Shown here: piece by piece, positions 53,679-64,000 of the stretch
Layout: every line of letters begins with the position of its first letter
Position numbering within the stretch: the stretch's first letter is position 1
DNA from: AP-15 sp963797115
GTDB taxonomy: Bacteria; Pseudomonadota; Alphaproteobacteria; ATCC43930; CGMCC-115725
Direction: 5' to 3'
Assembly (NCBI GenBank): GCA_963797115.1
Contig: CAWCOH010000002.1
Coordinates: 434,001-498,000 of the forward strand
DNA length: 64,000 bases
Notes under the pieces: generated by a model
Database searches by the model: none
What the model saw: the letters and a program-made list of their open reading frames with translations, nothing else
What the model was told of the DNA's origin: nothing
Made by a program: the position numbers and the translations under genes

Positions 53679-54061
53679 TACGCACTCTCCTCTGCCCGCT
53701 CGCGGACGATGACCGTCAGGTGTGCGAAAAACTTCTCGACCCGCGCCGAGCGACCGCGGCCGCGGGTGTGAAACCGCTTCAAGACAAAGGCGCGGCCGAC
53801 CGTGGCCTCTTTGACATAGAGACGGTCCACATCGAGTTGGTGGTTGTTTTCGGCATTGGCAATCGCAGCCTGCAGCACCTTCTTGACCTCATGGGCGATT
53901 CGGCGGTGCGAAAAGGTGAGTTCAGCCAGCGCTGAGGAGGCGTTTTTGCCGCGAATTGTTTGGGCGACGAGATTGAGCTTACGCGGGCTGCTACGCAACC
54001 CATGGAGACAGGCCTCAGCCTCGGTCTCCTCAAGGCGGCGCGGCCCGGCGGGTTTGCCCAT
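53678..54061 (-). CDS. rplV: 50S ribosomal protein L22
   Basis: 127 aa from ATG 54061: LRSSPRKLNLVAQTIRGKNASSALAELTFS and the exit-tunnel hairpin KRFHTRGRGRSARVEK. The start overlaps the rpsS stop. Confidence 0.95.
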   Translation of the reverse strand: MGKPAGPRRLEETEAEACLHGLRSSPRKLNLVAQTIRGKNASSALAELTFSHRRIAHEVKKVLQAAIANAENNHQLDVDRLYVKEATVGRAFVLKRFHTRGRGRSARVEKFFAHLTVIVRERAEESA

Positions 54062-54062
54062 C

Positions 54063-54341
54063 TCAGCCTCTCCTTGCCCGCTTGTCCCCGGCATGGCCGT
54101 AGAAGGTTCGGGTCGGCGCAAACTCGCCGAGTTTGTGCCCGATCATGTTCTCGGTAACCAACACCGGAATAAACTTGTGGCCGTTATAGACGCCGAAGGT
54201 TAATCCGACGAACTGCGGAAAGATCGTCGACCGGCGCGACCAGGTCCTGATGACTTGATTGCGTCCGGAGCCGCGCGCTTCCTCTGCTTTCTTCAGAAGG
54301 TAACCGTCGACAAATGGCCCCTTCCAAACCGAGCGTGCCAC
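54063..54341 (-). CDS. rpsS: 30S ribosomal protein S19
   Basis: 92 aa, exact family length; ARSVWKGPFVDGYLLKKAEEAR and GHKLGEFAPTRTFYGHAGDKR. Confidence 0.96.
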   Translation of the reverse strand: MARSVWKGPFVDGYLLKKAEEARGSGRNQVIRTWSRRSTIFPQFVGLTFGVYNGHKFIPVLVTENMIGHKLGEFAPTRTFYGHAGDKRARRG

Positions 54342-54355
54342 GCTCTCTCCCCGTC

Positions 54356-55183
54356 TTAGCGCTGGTGGCGGCGCCGGACGATCAGCCGGTCGGTCGCCTT
54401 CCTGTGCCGCGTCTTCTTGCCCTTAGTCGGCTTGCCCCACGGGGTGACCGGATGTCGGCCGCCGGAGGTGCGACCTTCTCCGCCGCCGTGCGGATGGTCG
54501 ATCGGGTTCATCGCCACACCTCGTACCGATGGCCGATGACCCAACCATCGATTGCGTCCAGCCTTGCCGATGACGATGTTCTGCTGATCGGGATTTGAGA
54601 CGGCGCCAATCGTCGCCCGGCATTCGGCGCGCACCATCCGCAGCTCCCCGGACGACAGACGCAGTAGCGCGTAACCCTGGTCTCGGCCGACGAGTTGGGC
54701 GTAAGTCCCCGCTGCGCGGGCGATTTGGCCACCCTTGCCCGGTTTCATCTCGACATTGTGAATGATTGTGCCGAGGGGCATGCTGCGCATCGGCATCGTG
54801 TTCCCAGGCTTGACATCCACCCTCTCGCCGGACAGGACCGTGTCGCCCGGCCTCAGCCGCTGTGGTGCCAGGATATAGGCGACTTCATCATCCTGGTAAC
54901 GGATCAGCGCGATAAACGCAGTTCGGTTCGGATCGTATTCCAGGCGCTCGACAGTCGCCGGCATATCAACCTTGCCGCGCTTGAAGTCGATGACCCGGTA
55001 ACGCCTTTTGTTGCCGCCGCCCCGCCAGCGCATCGTGATCCGGCCGGTATTATTGCGGCCACCCTTGCCCCGCAGTCCTTCGGTCAAAGCCCTGACCGGC
55101 TTTCCCTTCCACAAGGCGCTGCGGTCGACAGTAACCAGCTGCCGCTGTGAGGGCGTCGTCGGATTGAAGGTTTTCAATGCCAT
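54356..55183 (-). CDS. rplB: 50S ribosomal protein L2
   Basis: 275 aa; ALKTFNPTTPSQRQLVTVDRS and the peptidyl-transferase histidine in NPIDHPHGGGEGRTSGGRHPV. Confidence 0.97.
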   Translation of the reverse strand: MALKTFNPTTPSQRQLVTVDRSALWKGKPVRALTEGLRGKGGRNNTGRITMRWRGGGNKRRYRVIDFKRGKVDMPATVERLEYDPNRTAFIALIRYQDDEVAYILAPQRLRPGDTVLSGERVDVKPGNTMPMRSMPLGTIIHNVEMKPGKGGQIARAAGTYAQLVGRDQGYALLRLSSGELRMVRAECRATIGAVSNPDQQNIVIGKAGRNRWLGHRPSVRGVAMNPIDHPHGGGEGRTSGGRHPVTPWGKPTKGKKTRHRKATDRLIVRRRHQR

Positions 55184-55187
55184 GGCA

Positions 55188-55520
55188 TCAGATCCCCGCC
55201 GTCACGTCGATCCGCTGGCCCTCGCCGATCGTGACGATCGCCTTTTTGTAGTCCGAACGCCGACCGATGCGACCGCGAAAACGCTTAAGCTTGCCCTGCA
55301 CCCGGATCGTATTGACTGCTTTCACCTTGACGCTGAACAACTCCTCGATAGCCGCCTTGACCTCGCGCTTGGTCGCGGCAAGCGGCACACGAAATATCAC
55401 TTGGTTATGCTCGGAGACGTTCGTCGCCTTTTCGGTGATTACCGGAGCGCGGACGATGTCGTACATCTGTTGGCGCGTCAGCTTCGCCGGGGCGCGCGGA
55501 ATGACGCGAAAGCGGCTCAT
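55188..55520 (-). CDS. rplW: 50S ribosomal protein L23
   Basis: 110 aa; MYDIVRAPVITEKATNVSEHNQ and FSVKVKAVNTIRVQGKLKRFRGR. Docks SRP and trigger factor at the tunnel exit. 4-nt overlap with rplD. Confidence 0.95.
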   Translation of the reverse strand: MSRFRVIPRAPAKLTRQQMYDIVRAPVITEKATNVSEHNQVIFRVPLAATKREVKAAIEELFSVKVKAVNTIRVQGKLKRFRGRIGRRSDYKKAIVTIGEGQRIDVTAGI

Positions 55521-56137
55521 TTGAGGCGCACTTCGAGATGCTGCACCGCTTCGCGGGTGAGGACCAGCATGTCTCGGCGGAGTATGTCGTACACATTGGC
55601 ACCCTGCTGCGGCAGCACATCGACCCGTGGTAGATTACGGGCAGCACGCAAGAGGCCCTCGTCTACCACCAATCCATCGATGATTAGGACAGAATCCCAA
55701 CCGACCGCCGCAAGCCGTGCCTTGAGCGCCTTGGTCTTGGCTTCAGCGAAACGAGCGTCGTCGATCACCGCCAGCTTGCCCTCACTCTGCTTCGTCGAAA
55801 GAGCGGTCTTGAGGCCGAGTCGGCGTACCTTTTTCTGCAGATCGAAGGCATGGCTGCGCACCACCGGCCCAAAGATTCTGGCGCCACCGCGAAACTGCGG
55901 CGAACGTGTACTGCCTTGGCGGGCGCGACCGGTCCCCTTCTGCTTGTAAGGCTTCTTGGTCGTTCCACTAATCTCGCTAATCCCCTTGGTCTTGTGGGTG
56001 CCGGCACGCCGTTTTGCCAGCTGCCAATTGACGACGCGGGCGAGGATGTCACGCCGAACGGGAAGCCCGAACACCTCGTCGGCGAGTTCGATGTCGCCCA
56101 CCTCCTCGTTGGCGAAATTGCGGACTGTCAGCTTCAT
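55517..56137 (-). CDS. rplD: 50S ribosomal protein L4
   Basis: 206 aa; the tunnel loop KPYKQKGTGRARQGSTRSPQFRGGARIFGP is intact, with no macrolide-resistance change visible. 4-nt overlap with rplC. Confidence 0.96.
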   Translation of the reverse strand: MKLTVRNFANEEVGDIELADEVFGLPVRRDILARVVNWQLAKRRAGTHKTKGISEISGTTKKPYKQKGTGRARQGSTRSPQFRGGARIFGPVVRSHAFDLQKKVRRLGLKTALSTKQSEGKLAVIDDARFAEAKTKALKARLAAVGWDSVLIIDGLVVDEGLLRAARNLPRVDVLPQQGANVYDILRRDMLVLTREAVQHLEVRLK

Positions 56138-56862
56138 TGGACCGCTTCCCCCTCCGGGCTCTCCCTCTCTCCATCCGCCGTTGGCGGCGAGCCGCGCAAG
56201 GCGGCCGGAAATGGTAGGCCATCCGGCATCTTGCGCTTGGCGGCATCCCTGACGAGCACGTAACCTCCAGGGCTGCCCGGCACCGAACCCTTGATCATCA
56301 AGACCCCGCGCTCGGCATCCGCCGATATCACCTCGAGGCTTTGCGTCGTGACGCGGGCGGCACCGAGATGTCCCGCCATCTTCTTATTCTTGAAGGTCTT
56401 GCCCGGATCCTGGCGCTGACCGGTCGAACCGTGGCTGCGATGCGAGACCGATACGCCATGGCTGGCGCGCAGGCCTCTGAAATTATGCCGCTTCATGGCG
56501 CCGGCAAAGCCCTTGCCGATCGAGACGCCGACAACATCGACATGCTGACCTTGTAGAAAATGGGCGGCCGTGATCTCCGAACCGACCGTCAACAAAGCAT
56601 CCTCGGAAACGCGAAACTCCGCGAGACGCGCCTTCGGCTCGACCTTCGCCGCGGCGAAATGGCCACGTTGCGGTTTGGTCACATTTTTCGTCTTTGCCGT
56701 GCCGACGCCGAGCTGCAAGGCGGTGTATCCGTCTTTCTCGCGGGTGCGAACGGCGACGACCTGGCAGCTGTCGATCCTGAGTACAGTCACCGGGACATGA
56801 TTCCCTTGTGCCGCGAAGACACGAGTCATGCCGAGTTTTCGTGCGAGCAGACCGGTGCGCAT
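56134..56862 (-). CDS. rplC: 50S ribosomal protein L3
   Basis: 242 aa; RTGLLARKLGMTRVF, KGFAGAMKRHNFRGLRASHGVSVSHRSHGS. The last ~20 residues (ADGERESPEGEAVQ) form an acidic extension. 11 nt after rpsJ. Confidence 0.95.
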   Translation of the reverse strand: MRTGLLARKLGMTRVFAAQGNHVPVTVLRIDSCQVVAVRTREKDGYTALQLGVGTAKTKNVTKPQRGHFAAAKVEPKARLAEFRVSEDALLTVGSEITAAHFLQGQHVDVVGVSIGKGFAGAMKRHNFRGLRASHGVSVSHRSHGSTGQRQDPGKTFKNKKMAGHLGAARVTTQSLEVISADAERGVLMIKGSVPGSPGGYVLVRDAAKRKMPDGLPFPAALRGSPPTADGERESPEGEAVQ

Positions 56863-56873
56863 CCGCTCGTGCC

Positions 56874-57188
56874 TCAGAGCTTTATCTCGACGTCCACGCC
56901 GGCGGCGAGGTCGAGCTTCATAAGGGCGTCCACGGTCTGCGGCGTCGGATCGACGATGTCGAGCACGCGTTTGTGCGTGCGGATCTCAAACTGCTCGCGC
57001 GATTTCTTGTCGACATGCGGCGAGCGCAGCACCGTGAATTTCTCAATCTTGGTTGGTAGCGGGATCGGGCCGCGCACCCGCGCACCGGTCCGCTTGGCGG
57101 TATTGACGATTTCGCCGGTCGACTGATCGAGCACCCGGTGATCGTAGGCGCGCAGGCGGATGCGAATATTCTGGTTATCAATGGCCAT
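56874..57188 (-). CDS. rpsJ: 30S ribosomal protein S10 (NusE)
   Basis: 104 aa from ATG 57188: NIRIRLRAYDHRVLDQSTGEIV and VRGPIPLPTKIEKFTVLRSPHVDKKSREQFE. Also part of the NusB-NusE antitermination complex. 41 nt after tuf. Confidence 0.96.
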   Translation of the reverse strand: MAIDNQNIRIRLRAYDHRVLDQSTGEIVNTAKRTGARVRGPIPLPTKIEKFTVLRSPHVDKKSREQFEIRTHKRVLDIVDPTPQTVDALMKLDLAAGVDVEIKL

Positions 57189-57229
57189 GAACGTCTTCCG
57201 GTTTTCCGAGCCGGCGCTGTGCCGCTCCG

Positions 57230-58420
<1,191 letters not shown>

Positions 58421-58455
58421 CGTCCCTCTCCACTCAAATCAGCGTCGGCAGGTTA

Positions 58456-60531
58456 TCAGGCCATCTTGGCACGGACTTCGTCCGCAACCGCCTGAGGCAC
58501 CTGCTCATAGTGATCGAAATGCATGGTGTACTGGGCTCGGCCCTGGCTCATCGAGCGCAGAGTATTGACATAGCCGAACATATTCGCCAGCGGCACCATC
58601 GCGTCGACGACCCGCGCATTCCCACGGCTATCCATGCCCGTAACCTGACCGCGACGGCTGTTCAAGTCGCCGATCACGTCGCCCATATATTCCTCCGGCG
58701 TCACCACCTCGACCCGCATGATCGGTTCGAGGAGTTTTGGGCCGGCTTTCATGACGCCGTCCTTGAAGGCGGCGCGGGCCGCGATCTCAAACGCGAGCAC
58801 GCTCGAATCGACGTCATGATAGGCGCCGTCGAACAGCACGACCTCCAAATCGATGACCGGGAATCCGGCGAGCACGCCAGTTTCGGTAGACGCCTTTAGC
58901 CCCTTCTCGACCCCGGGCACATATTCCTTGGGCACCGTGCCGCCAACCACCTCGTTGACAAAGACGAAACCGGAACCCGGCGGCAGAGGCTGGAAGCGGA
59001 GCTTGACGCGAGCGAACTGGCCAGCCCCGCCGGTCTGTTTCTTGTGCGTGTAATCGATTTCGGCTGTGCGGGTGATCGTCTCGCGGTAGGCAACCTGCGG
59101 CGCGCCGACATTGGCGTCGACCTTGAACTCGCGTTTCATCCGGTCGACGATGATCTCGAGGTGGAGTTCGCCCATTCCTTTGATCACGGTTTGGCCGCTC
59201 TCGTGGTCGACCGTGACCCGAAAGGACGGGTCTTCGGTAGCGAGCCGCGCGAGTGCCTGGCTCATTTTCTCCTGGTCGCCTTTGGTCTTGGGCTCGACTG
59301 CGACCTCGATTACTGGGTCCGGGAAATCCATCCGCTCGAGCACAACCGGGTGAGACGGGTCGGACAACGTGTCTCCAGTTGTCGTGCTCTTGAGCCCGGC
59401 CAACGCGACAATGTCGCCCGCCAGCGCCTCCTTGATGTCCTCGCGGTGATTAGCGTGCATCTGCAGCATTCGGCCGATCCGTTCGCGATCGCCTTTGACG
59501 GTGTTCAGCACCTGGCTGCCGCTTGTTACCACGCCGGAATAAATACGCACGAACGTCAGCGAGCCGACAAAGGGATCGCTCATTATCTTAAAGGCGAGCC
59601 CGGCGAACGGCTCGTCGTCCGAACATCGGCGCATGACGGTCTCGTTCGAGCCCATCTTGATGCCCCTGATCGCTGCAACATCAGTTGGCGCCGGCAGATA
59701 GTCGATGACGGCGTCGAGAAGTGGCTGCACCCCCTTGTTTTTGAACGCGGAACCGCACAGAACCGGGACGAAAGCACCGCCAATGGTGCCTTTGCGGATG
59801 CACTGCTTGAGCACTTCCTCGCTCGGCTCCTCACCGCCGAGATACGCCTCCAGCGCTGTGTCGTCCTGCTCGACCGCAGCTTCCACGAGTTTCGCGCGAA
59901 GCACTTTAGCCTCGGTCTCCATCTCGGGCGGGACGTCGACGACGTCGAACTGGGCGCCCAAGGTTTCATCGCGCCATTTGATCGCATGAGATGCTACGAG
60001 ATCGACCACACCGACAAAGTCGCTTTCCACTCCGATCGGCAACTGCAGCACCAGCGGCCGGGCCCCAAGGCGATCAGCGATCATCTCAATACAGCGCCCG
60101 TAATCTGCCCCGACGCGATCCATCTTGTTGACAAAGCAGATCCGCGGCACCCCGTACTTGTCGGCTTGGCGCCAGACAGTCTCCGATTGCGGCTCGACGC
60201 CGGCAACCGAATCGAACACTGCAACCGCGCCGTCAAGGACTCGCAAGCTGCGCTCGACCTCGATCGTGAAGTCTACGTGGCCGGGTGTATCGATGATGTT
60301 GATTCGGTGGTCCTGCCAAAAGCAGGTCGTCGCCGCGGAGGTGATAGTTATCCCCCGTTCCTGCTCTTGCGCCATCCAATCCATGGTGGCGGTGCCCTCG
60401 TGCACCTCGCCGATCTTGTAGGAGCGCCCGGTATAATAGAGGATCCGCTCGGTCGTCGTCGTCTTGCCAGCGTCGATGTGCGCCATAATGCCAATATTTC
60501 GGTAGCGCTCGAGGGGTGTGATGCGTGTCAT
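58456..60531 (-). CDS. fusA: elongation factor G
   Basis: 691 aa. G1 AHIDAGKTTTTERILYYTG, G3 DTPGHVDFT, G4 NKMDRVGAD; domain IV GAGQFARVKLRF. Catalyses translocation. 75 nt after rpsG, 35 nt before tuf. Confidence 0.97.
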   Translation of the reverse strand: MTRITPLERYRNIGIMAHIDAGKTTTTERILYYTGRSYKIGEVHEGTATMDWMAQEQERGITITSAATTCFWQDHRINIIDTPGHVDFTIEVERSLRVLDGAVAVFDSVAGVEPQSETVWRQADKYGVPRICFVNKMDRVGADYGRCIEMIADRLGARPLVLQLPIGVESDFVGVVDLVASHAIKWRDETLGAQFDVVDVPPEMETEAKVLRAKLVEAAVEQDDTALEAYLGGEEPSEEVLKQCIRKGTIGGAFVPVLCGSAFKNKGVQPLLDAVIDYLPAPTDVAAIRGIKMGSNETVMRRCSDDEPFAGLAFKIMSDPFVGSLTFVRIYSGVVTSGSQVLNTVKGDRERIGRMLQMHANHREDIKEALAGDIVALAGLKSTTTGDTLSDPSHPVVLERMDFPDPVIEVAVEPKTKGDQEKMSQALARLATEDPSFRVTVDHESGQTVIKGMGELHLEIIVDRMKREFKVDANVGAPQVAYRETITRTAEIDYTHKKQTGGAGQFARVKLRFQPLPPGSGFVFVNEVVGGTVPKEYVPGVEKGLKASTETGVLAGFPVIDLEVVLFDGAYHDVDSSVLAFEIAARAAFKDGVMKAGPKLLEPIMRVEVVTPEEYMGDVIGDLNSRRGQVTGMDSRGNARVVDAMVPLANMFGYVNTLRSMSQGRAQYTMHFDHYEQVPQAVADEVRAKMA

Positions 60532-60606
60532 GAAGAAGGCTCCGAGAGGGCGCCCGCAGGCTGCGCACAGACATGGAATCCTGAACCGATGGTCTTTGGC
60601 CGCGGC

Positions 60607-61077
60607 CTACCAGCGATAATGCGAGAAGGCCTTGTTAGCATCGGCCATACGGTGGGTATCCTCCCGCCGCTTGACTGCTACACCGCGATTATTGGAAGCA
60701 TCGAGAAGCTCACCCGAAAGCCGTTCCTCCATGGTGTTCTCCGAACGGCCGCGCGAGCTCGAGATCAGCCATCGGATCGCCAACGCCTGGCTGCGGTCGG
60801 AGCGAACTTCAACGGGAACCTGATAGGTGGCGCCGCCGACCCGACGAGACCGTACCTCGACGGCCGGGCGCACGTTGCCGAGCGCGTCGTGGAAGACGCG
60901 TAATGGATCCTGGCCGCCGCGCTTGGCGATGCGATCTAAAGCGCCATAGACAATGCGCTCGGCCACCGACTTCTTGCCCTCATACATCAGGCAATTCATG
61001 AACTTGGTAAGGACGGCATCGCCGAACTTAGGATCCGGCAAAACCTCGCGTTTGACCGCAGCTCGACGACGTGACAC
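60607..61077 (-). CDS. rpsG: 30S ribosomal protein S7
   Basis: 156 aa from GTG 61077: SRRRAAVKREVLPDPKFGDAVL, VEVRSRRVGGATYQVPVEVR and NTMEERLSGELLDASNNRGVAVKRREDTHRMADANKAF-like C terminus. The str-operon translational repressor. 8 nt after rpsL. Confidence 0.96.
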   Translation of the reverse strand: MSRRRAAVKREVLPDPKFGDAVLTKFMNCLMYEGKKSVAERIVYGALDRIAKRGGQDPLRVFHDALGNVRPAVEVRSRRVGGATYQVPVEVRSDRSQALAIRWLISSSRGRSENTMEERLSGELLDASNNRGVAVKRREDTHRMADANKAFSHYRW

Positions 61078-61085
61078 GGCGTTAC

Positions 61086-61457
61086 CTATTTCGGACGCTT
61101 GGCGCCATATTTCGACCGGCGCTGGCGACGGTCCTTGACACCCTGGGTATCCAAGGTGCCGCGGATGATGTGATAACGCACGCCCGGAAGATCTTTGACT
61201 CGGCCACCGCGGATCAACACCACAGAGTGCTCCTGCAGGTTGTGACCCTCGCCCGGAATGTAGCTTGTTACCTCGTAGCCGTTCGTAAGGCGAACGCGTG
61301 CCACCTTTCGCAGCGCTGAATTCGGCTTCTTTGGCGTGGTCGTGTAGACGCGTGTACACACGCCCCGCTTCTGCGGACACGCTTCCATCGCCGGCACTTT
61401 ATTGCGCGCCACCTGCCATTTCCGCGGCTTGCGGATTAGCTGGTTTATCGTCGGCAT
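61086..61457 (-). CDS. rpsL: 30S ribosomal protein S12
   Basis: 123 aa from ATG 61457. The accuracy-centre loop TTTPKKPNSALRK keeps both lysines, so no classical streptomycin-resistance change, and the second loop GGRVKDLPGVRYH is normal. Confidence 0.97.
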   Translation of the reverse strand: MPTINQLIRKPRKWQVARNKVPAMEACPQKRGVCTRVYTTTPKKPNSALRKVARVRLTNGYEVTSYIPGEGHNLQEHSVVLIRGGRVKDLPGVRYHIIRGTLDTQGVKDRRQRRSKYGAKRPK

Positions 61458-61620
61458 CCTCACAGACCTCTTCAAGCAGACGAGCCGCCCGGCGCCATTC
61501 TTGCGCTGGAGCGGCGAAGCATGTACCCGGTTCTGAACGCGCTCCCTCGCAGGAACGCCGAGCCACCCACTTAAGCAGGCTGCGTCTAGGTGGCTTCCTA
61601 CGGCCAGCCCAAGGAGCGCT

Positions 61621-61649
61621 AATATTGTTGAATAGTCGCGGAGGGTCAA
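61621..61649 (-). promoter_or_regulatory. candidate sigma-70 promoter of the str operon
   Basis: Read on the minus strand: TTGACC (61644-61649), a 17-bp spacer, then AATATT (61621-61626). It lies about 165 bp upstream of rpsL in the 357-bp gap 61458-61814, where no gene is supported. Because a degraded gene separates rpoC from rpsL, the cluster needs a promoter here. Confidence 0.5.
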
Positions 61650-61814
61650 GCCCCTTCATGGTACGGAAACATCTGCCGGCCCCCCAGCGGCGTGCGCGCT
61701 CTTCTACCCCATTATGGGTCGATCGCTGGTTGCTCAACGCGTCGGTGTGCGCAGGAGAAGGGAAGATGAGTTTGGATGCCGCTGTTGACCCCCCGTTACC
61801 CTTATCTGGGCTAC

Positions 61815-62251
61815 CGGCTCCTCAGCCTATGCCGATTGCCAAAGCACCGTCTTTGAGCGATCGAGAGCCTAACCGGCCTTCGGTGGCACGTGCGGCGTCT
61901 CGACGAGCGACGTGGGCAAATATGTCAGCATTGATTACTTTAACGGCAACGACACGGTGACCGTGCAGCTCGGCTCAAGTGACTGGCAGGTCAATAATGG
62001 CGAAAAGATCCGCGTAACGATGCAGATCGATAGCGAGTCGCCGTGGCGCGCCACCGGCTCAGGGATGCATTTTTATGACGGCGATGCGGGGCTCTGGTTC
62101 GAGATCAACCGCTTCGTGGATGAATTCCGTGCCGGCTACCAGCTCATCGTGCGCTTCCCCGACAGCGATGTGCCGGATTGGCACGCGAACCTTTCCGGCA
62201 CAAAGTCGGGTCAGCGACAGTTTTGTGCGCTGCATCCGCGCGACCAGCTGA
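61815..62251 (+). pseudogene. secreted hypothetical protein, broken, opposite to the operon
   Basis: The plus strand reads SSAYADCQSTVFERSRA, TAA (about 61879), PAFGGTCGVSTSDVGKYVSIDYFNGND and VTVQLGSSDWQVNNGEKIRVTMQID, then WFEINRFVDEFRAGYQLIVRFPDSDVPDWHANLSGT. A one-base shift near 62205 is needed to reach DSFVRCIRATS and the TGA at 62251. The AYADC end of a signal peptide is present but its hydrophobic start lies in another frame. Remnants of exported proteins with this beta-rich domain are common in rhizobial genomes. Confidence 0.5.
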
Positions 62252-62353
62252 CCGGCCGACGCAGCGCACACCGGGATGCCGCCGCTCGCTCCCCTCTCGG
62301 ACGCTTCACGGCGGCGGGGCGATTTGCCCGCCCCGGCGACGACTTGGATCCAC

Positions 62354-64000
62354 TCAGGCAGTGCGCTTGTCGGCTTCGACGACAAGCTCGCCCGACTCTT
62401 CCGTGTTTGCTGCAATTACGGCAAGCTCGCGGTCACGCTCGGCGGCGATCTCGCGCAGTCGGGCGATAACGCTACCGGTTCCAGCTGGAATCAGGCGGCC
62501 GACGATAACATTTTCCTTAAGCCCGTTCAGGGTGTCGATCCGGCCGGAGACAGCGGCCTCGGTCAGCACCCGGGTCGTCTCTTGGAAGGAGGCTGCTGAG
62601 ATGAACGAATTCGTCTGCAGGCTCGCCTTGGTGATGCCCTGCAACACCGGATGAGCGTCTGCGACGCGCAGGCCTTCCCTCTCCGCCTTGGCATTCTCAA
62701 TCTCGAATTCAATACGGTCGACCTGCTCGCCGGCGAGGAAAGTCGTCTCACCCGGATCCTCGATTTCGACCTTTTGCAGCATTTGCCGGACGATCACCTC
62801 GATGTGCTTGTCGTTGATGCGCACACCCTGCAGGCGATAGACCTCCTGGATCTCGTTGATCAGATAGCTCGCCAGCTCTTCCACCCCCAAGATACGCAGG
62901 ATGTCATGCGGGACCCGGTTGCCGTCCATCAGCAGGTCGCCTTTTTGGACGTAATCGCCTTCCTGGACGCTGATGTGCTTGCCCTTAGGGATCAAATATT
63001 CGACCGGCTCCTTGTGCTCCTCGGTCGAAGAGACGACGATGCGCCGCTTGGCCTTGTAGTCCTTGCCAAACTCGACGCGGCCCTCGCTTTCGCTGATGAT
63101 AGCGAAGTCCTTCGGCTTGCGAGCTTCGAACAGCTCCGCGACGCGCGGCAGGCCGCCGGTGATGTCCCGGGTCTTGGAGGATTCACGTGGAATCCGCGCT
63201 AGGACGTCGCCGGCTTTGACGTGCGCTCCGTTGTCGACCGAGAGGATCGCGTCCACCGACATGAAGTATCGCGCTTCGAGCCCGTTTGCGAGCGTCAGCA
63301 CCTCGCCGGCTTCATCGCGCAAGGTGATCCGCGGACGCAGATCGCTTCCTCGCGGCTGCTGCTTCCAGTCGACCACCACCTTCGAGGAGATCCCTGTCGC
63401 TTCGTCGACTGTCTCGCGGACCGAAAGCCCCTCGATCAGGTCGACGTAATGGGCGATGCCGTCCTTCTCGGTGATGATTGGAATCGTGTACGGATCCCAC
63501 TCGACCAGCCGATCGCCCCGCTTGACATGGGCACCTTCATCGGCGACCAGCCTCGCGCCGTAAGGGACACGATGGCGCGCTTTTTCCCGCCCGGCCTCGT
63601 CCAGAAGCACGATTTCACAGTTCCGCCCCATCACCACCGGCACTCCGACGGAATTCATGACAACGTTGCGGTTTTTTACCTCGATCACCGCATCGGAGGC
63701 GGCCTCGACAGAGGATTGTTCCGCACCGCGCTGTGCGGCACCGCCGATGTGGAACGTACGCATCGTCAGCTGTGTGCCCGGCTCGCCGATCGACTGGGCC
63801 GCGATGACACCGACAGCCTCGCCCATATTGACGACCGTCCCGCGTGCGAGGTCGCGGCCATAGCATTTGCCGCAGACGCCGATGCGGCTTTCGCAGGTCA
63901 ACACCGAACGGATCGAAATCGAGTCGATCGCGGCTCGCTCGATCTGCTCGACAGCGTCCTCGTCGATCAACGCGCCGGCTGGCAGGACAACCTCGCCTTT
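62354..64000 (-). CDS. rpoC: RNA polymerase beta' subunit, C-terminal part (5' end outside window)
   Basis: 548 residues visible, open to the right edge. Zinc site CESRIGVCGKCYG, trigger-loop region EAVGVIAAQSIGEPGTQLTMRTFHIGG, and C-terminal AASFQETTRVLTEAAVSGRIDTLNGLKENVIVGRLIPAGTG, ending ADKRTA. The stop is about 100 nt from the broken gene on the other strand. Confidence 0.97.
   Translation of the reverse strand, partial: KGEVVLPAGALIDEDAVEQIERAAIDSISIRSVLTCESRIGVCGKCYGRDLARGTVVNMGEAVGVIAAQSIGEPGTQLTMRTFHIGGAAQRGAEQSSVEAASDAVIEVKNRNVVMNSVGVPVVMGRNCEIVLLDEAGREKARHRVPYGARLVADEGAHVKRGDRLVEWDPYTIPIITEKDGIAHYVDLIEGLSVRETVDEATGISSKVVVDWKQQPRGSDLRPRITLRDEAGEVLTLANGLEARYFMSVDAILSVDNGAHVKAGDVLARIPRESSKTRDITGGLPRVAELFEARKPKDFAIISESEGRVEFGKDYKAKRRIVVSSTEEHKEPVEYLIPKGKHISVQEGDYVQKGDLLMDGNRVPHDILRILGVEELASYLINEIQEVYRLQGVRINDKHIEVIVRQMLQKVEIEDPGETTFLAGEQVDRIEFEIENAKAEREGLRVADAHPVLQGITKASLQTNSFISAASFQETTRVLTEAAVSGRIDTLNGLKENVIVGRLIPAGTGSVIARLREIAAERDRELAVIAANTEESGELVVEADKRTA

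Overview
The window is a high-GC chromosomal segment of an alphaproteobacterium. The evidence is the fused str-S10-spc-alpha ribosomal cluster, a SciP-type DUF1153 regulator and a complete set of urea-transporter genes. No rRNA or tRNA gene is visible, so genus cannot be fixed; a soil or plant-associated Rhodospirillales or Hyphomicrobiales relative would fit. This placement is inference.

Layout. 1-1508: an ECF sigma factor running off the left edge and an orphan OmpR-type response regulator. 1554-11047: a urea ABC transporter (urtABCDE, minus strand) split by about 4 kb between urtD and urtE. The intervening block holds a broken DUF5681 gene, a type II toxin-antitoxin pair and a decaying tandem array of ABC substrate-binding genes. 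11324-13223: a SnoaL-like protein, an anhydro-muropeptide amidase and a DjlA-like J-domain protein. 13561-18755: a BTAD/TPR regulator, a SciP-like DUF1153 gene, then a two-gene unit of a 27-residue tandem-repeat protein plus a DUF6065-like protein, and an EamA transporter. 18884-25406: an oxidoreductase fragment, a stand-alone 5'-3' exonuclease, and a large ATPase/TPR regulator cut by an IS21 element.

25555-42255 is accessory and catabolic: a broken VOC gene, small hypothetical genes, a CMD-family protein, a sulfatase, VapBC, a CoA-transferase, an IS110 element, a crotonase-like protein, three amidohydrolases, a Na+/Ca2+ antiporter remnant, a Ca2+-type P-ATPase and a broken UspA gene. 42324-64000 is the essential translation cluster, all on the minus strand, from rplQ back to a partial rpoC. 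Two degraded non-ribosomal genes sit inside it, between rpsM and adk and between rpsL and rpoC.

Themes. At least ten genes are broken by nonsense codons, small indels or deletions, while most ribosomal genes are intact. The striking exception is rpoA, whose conserved start is followed at codon 3 by TAA where Gln is normal. The best candidate for an undescribed system is the repeat-protein/DUF6065 unit at 16444-17846. It has a strong Shine-Dalgarno, an upstream region with helically phased TTCACG repeats, and six identical 81-bp units that point to recent copy-number change.
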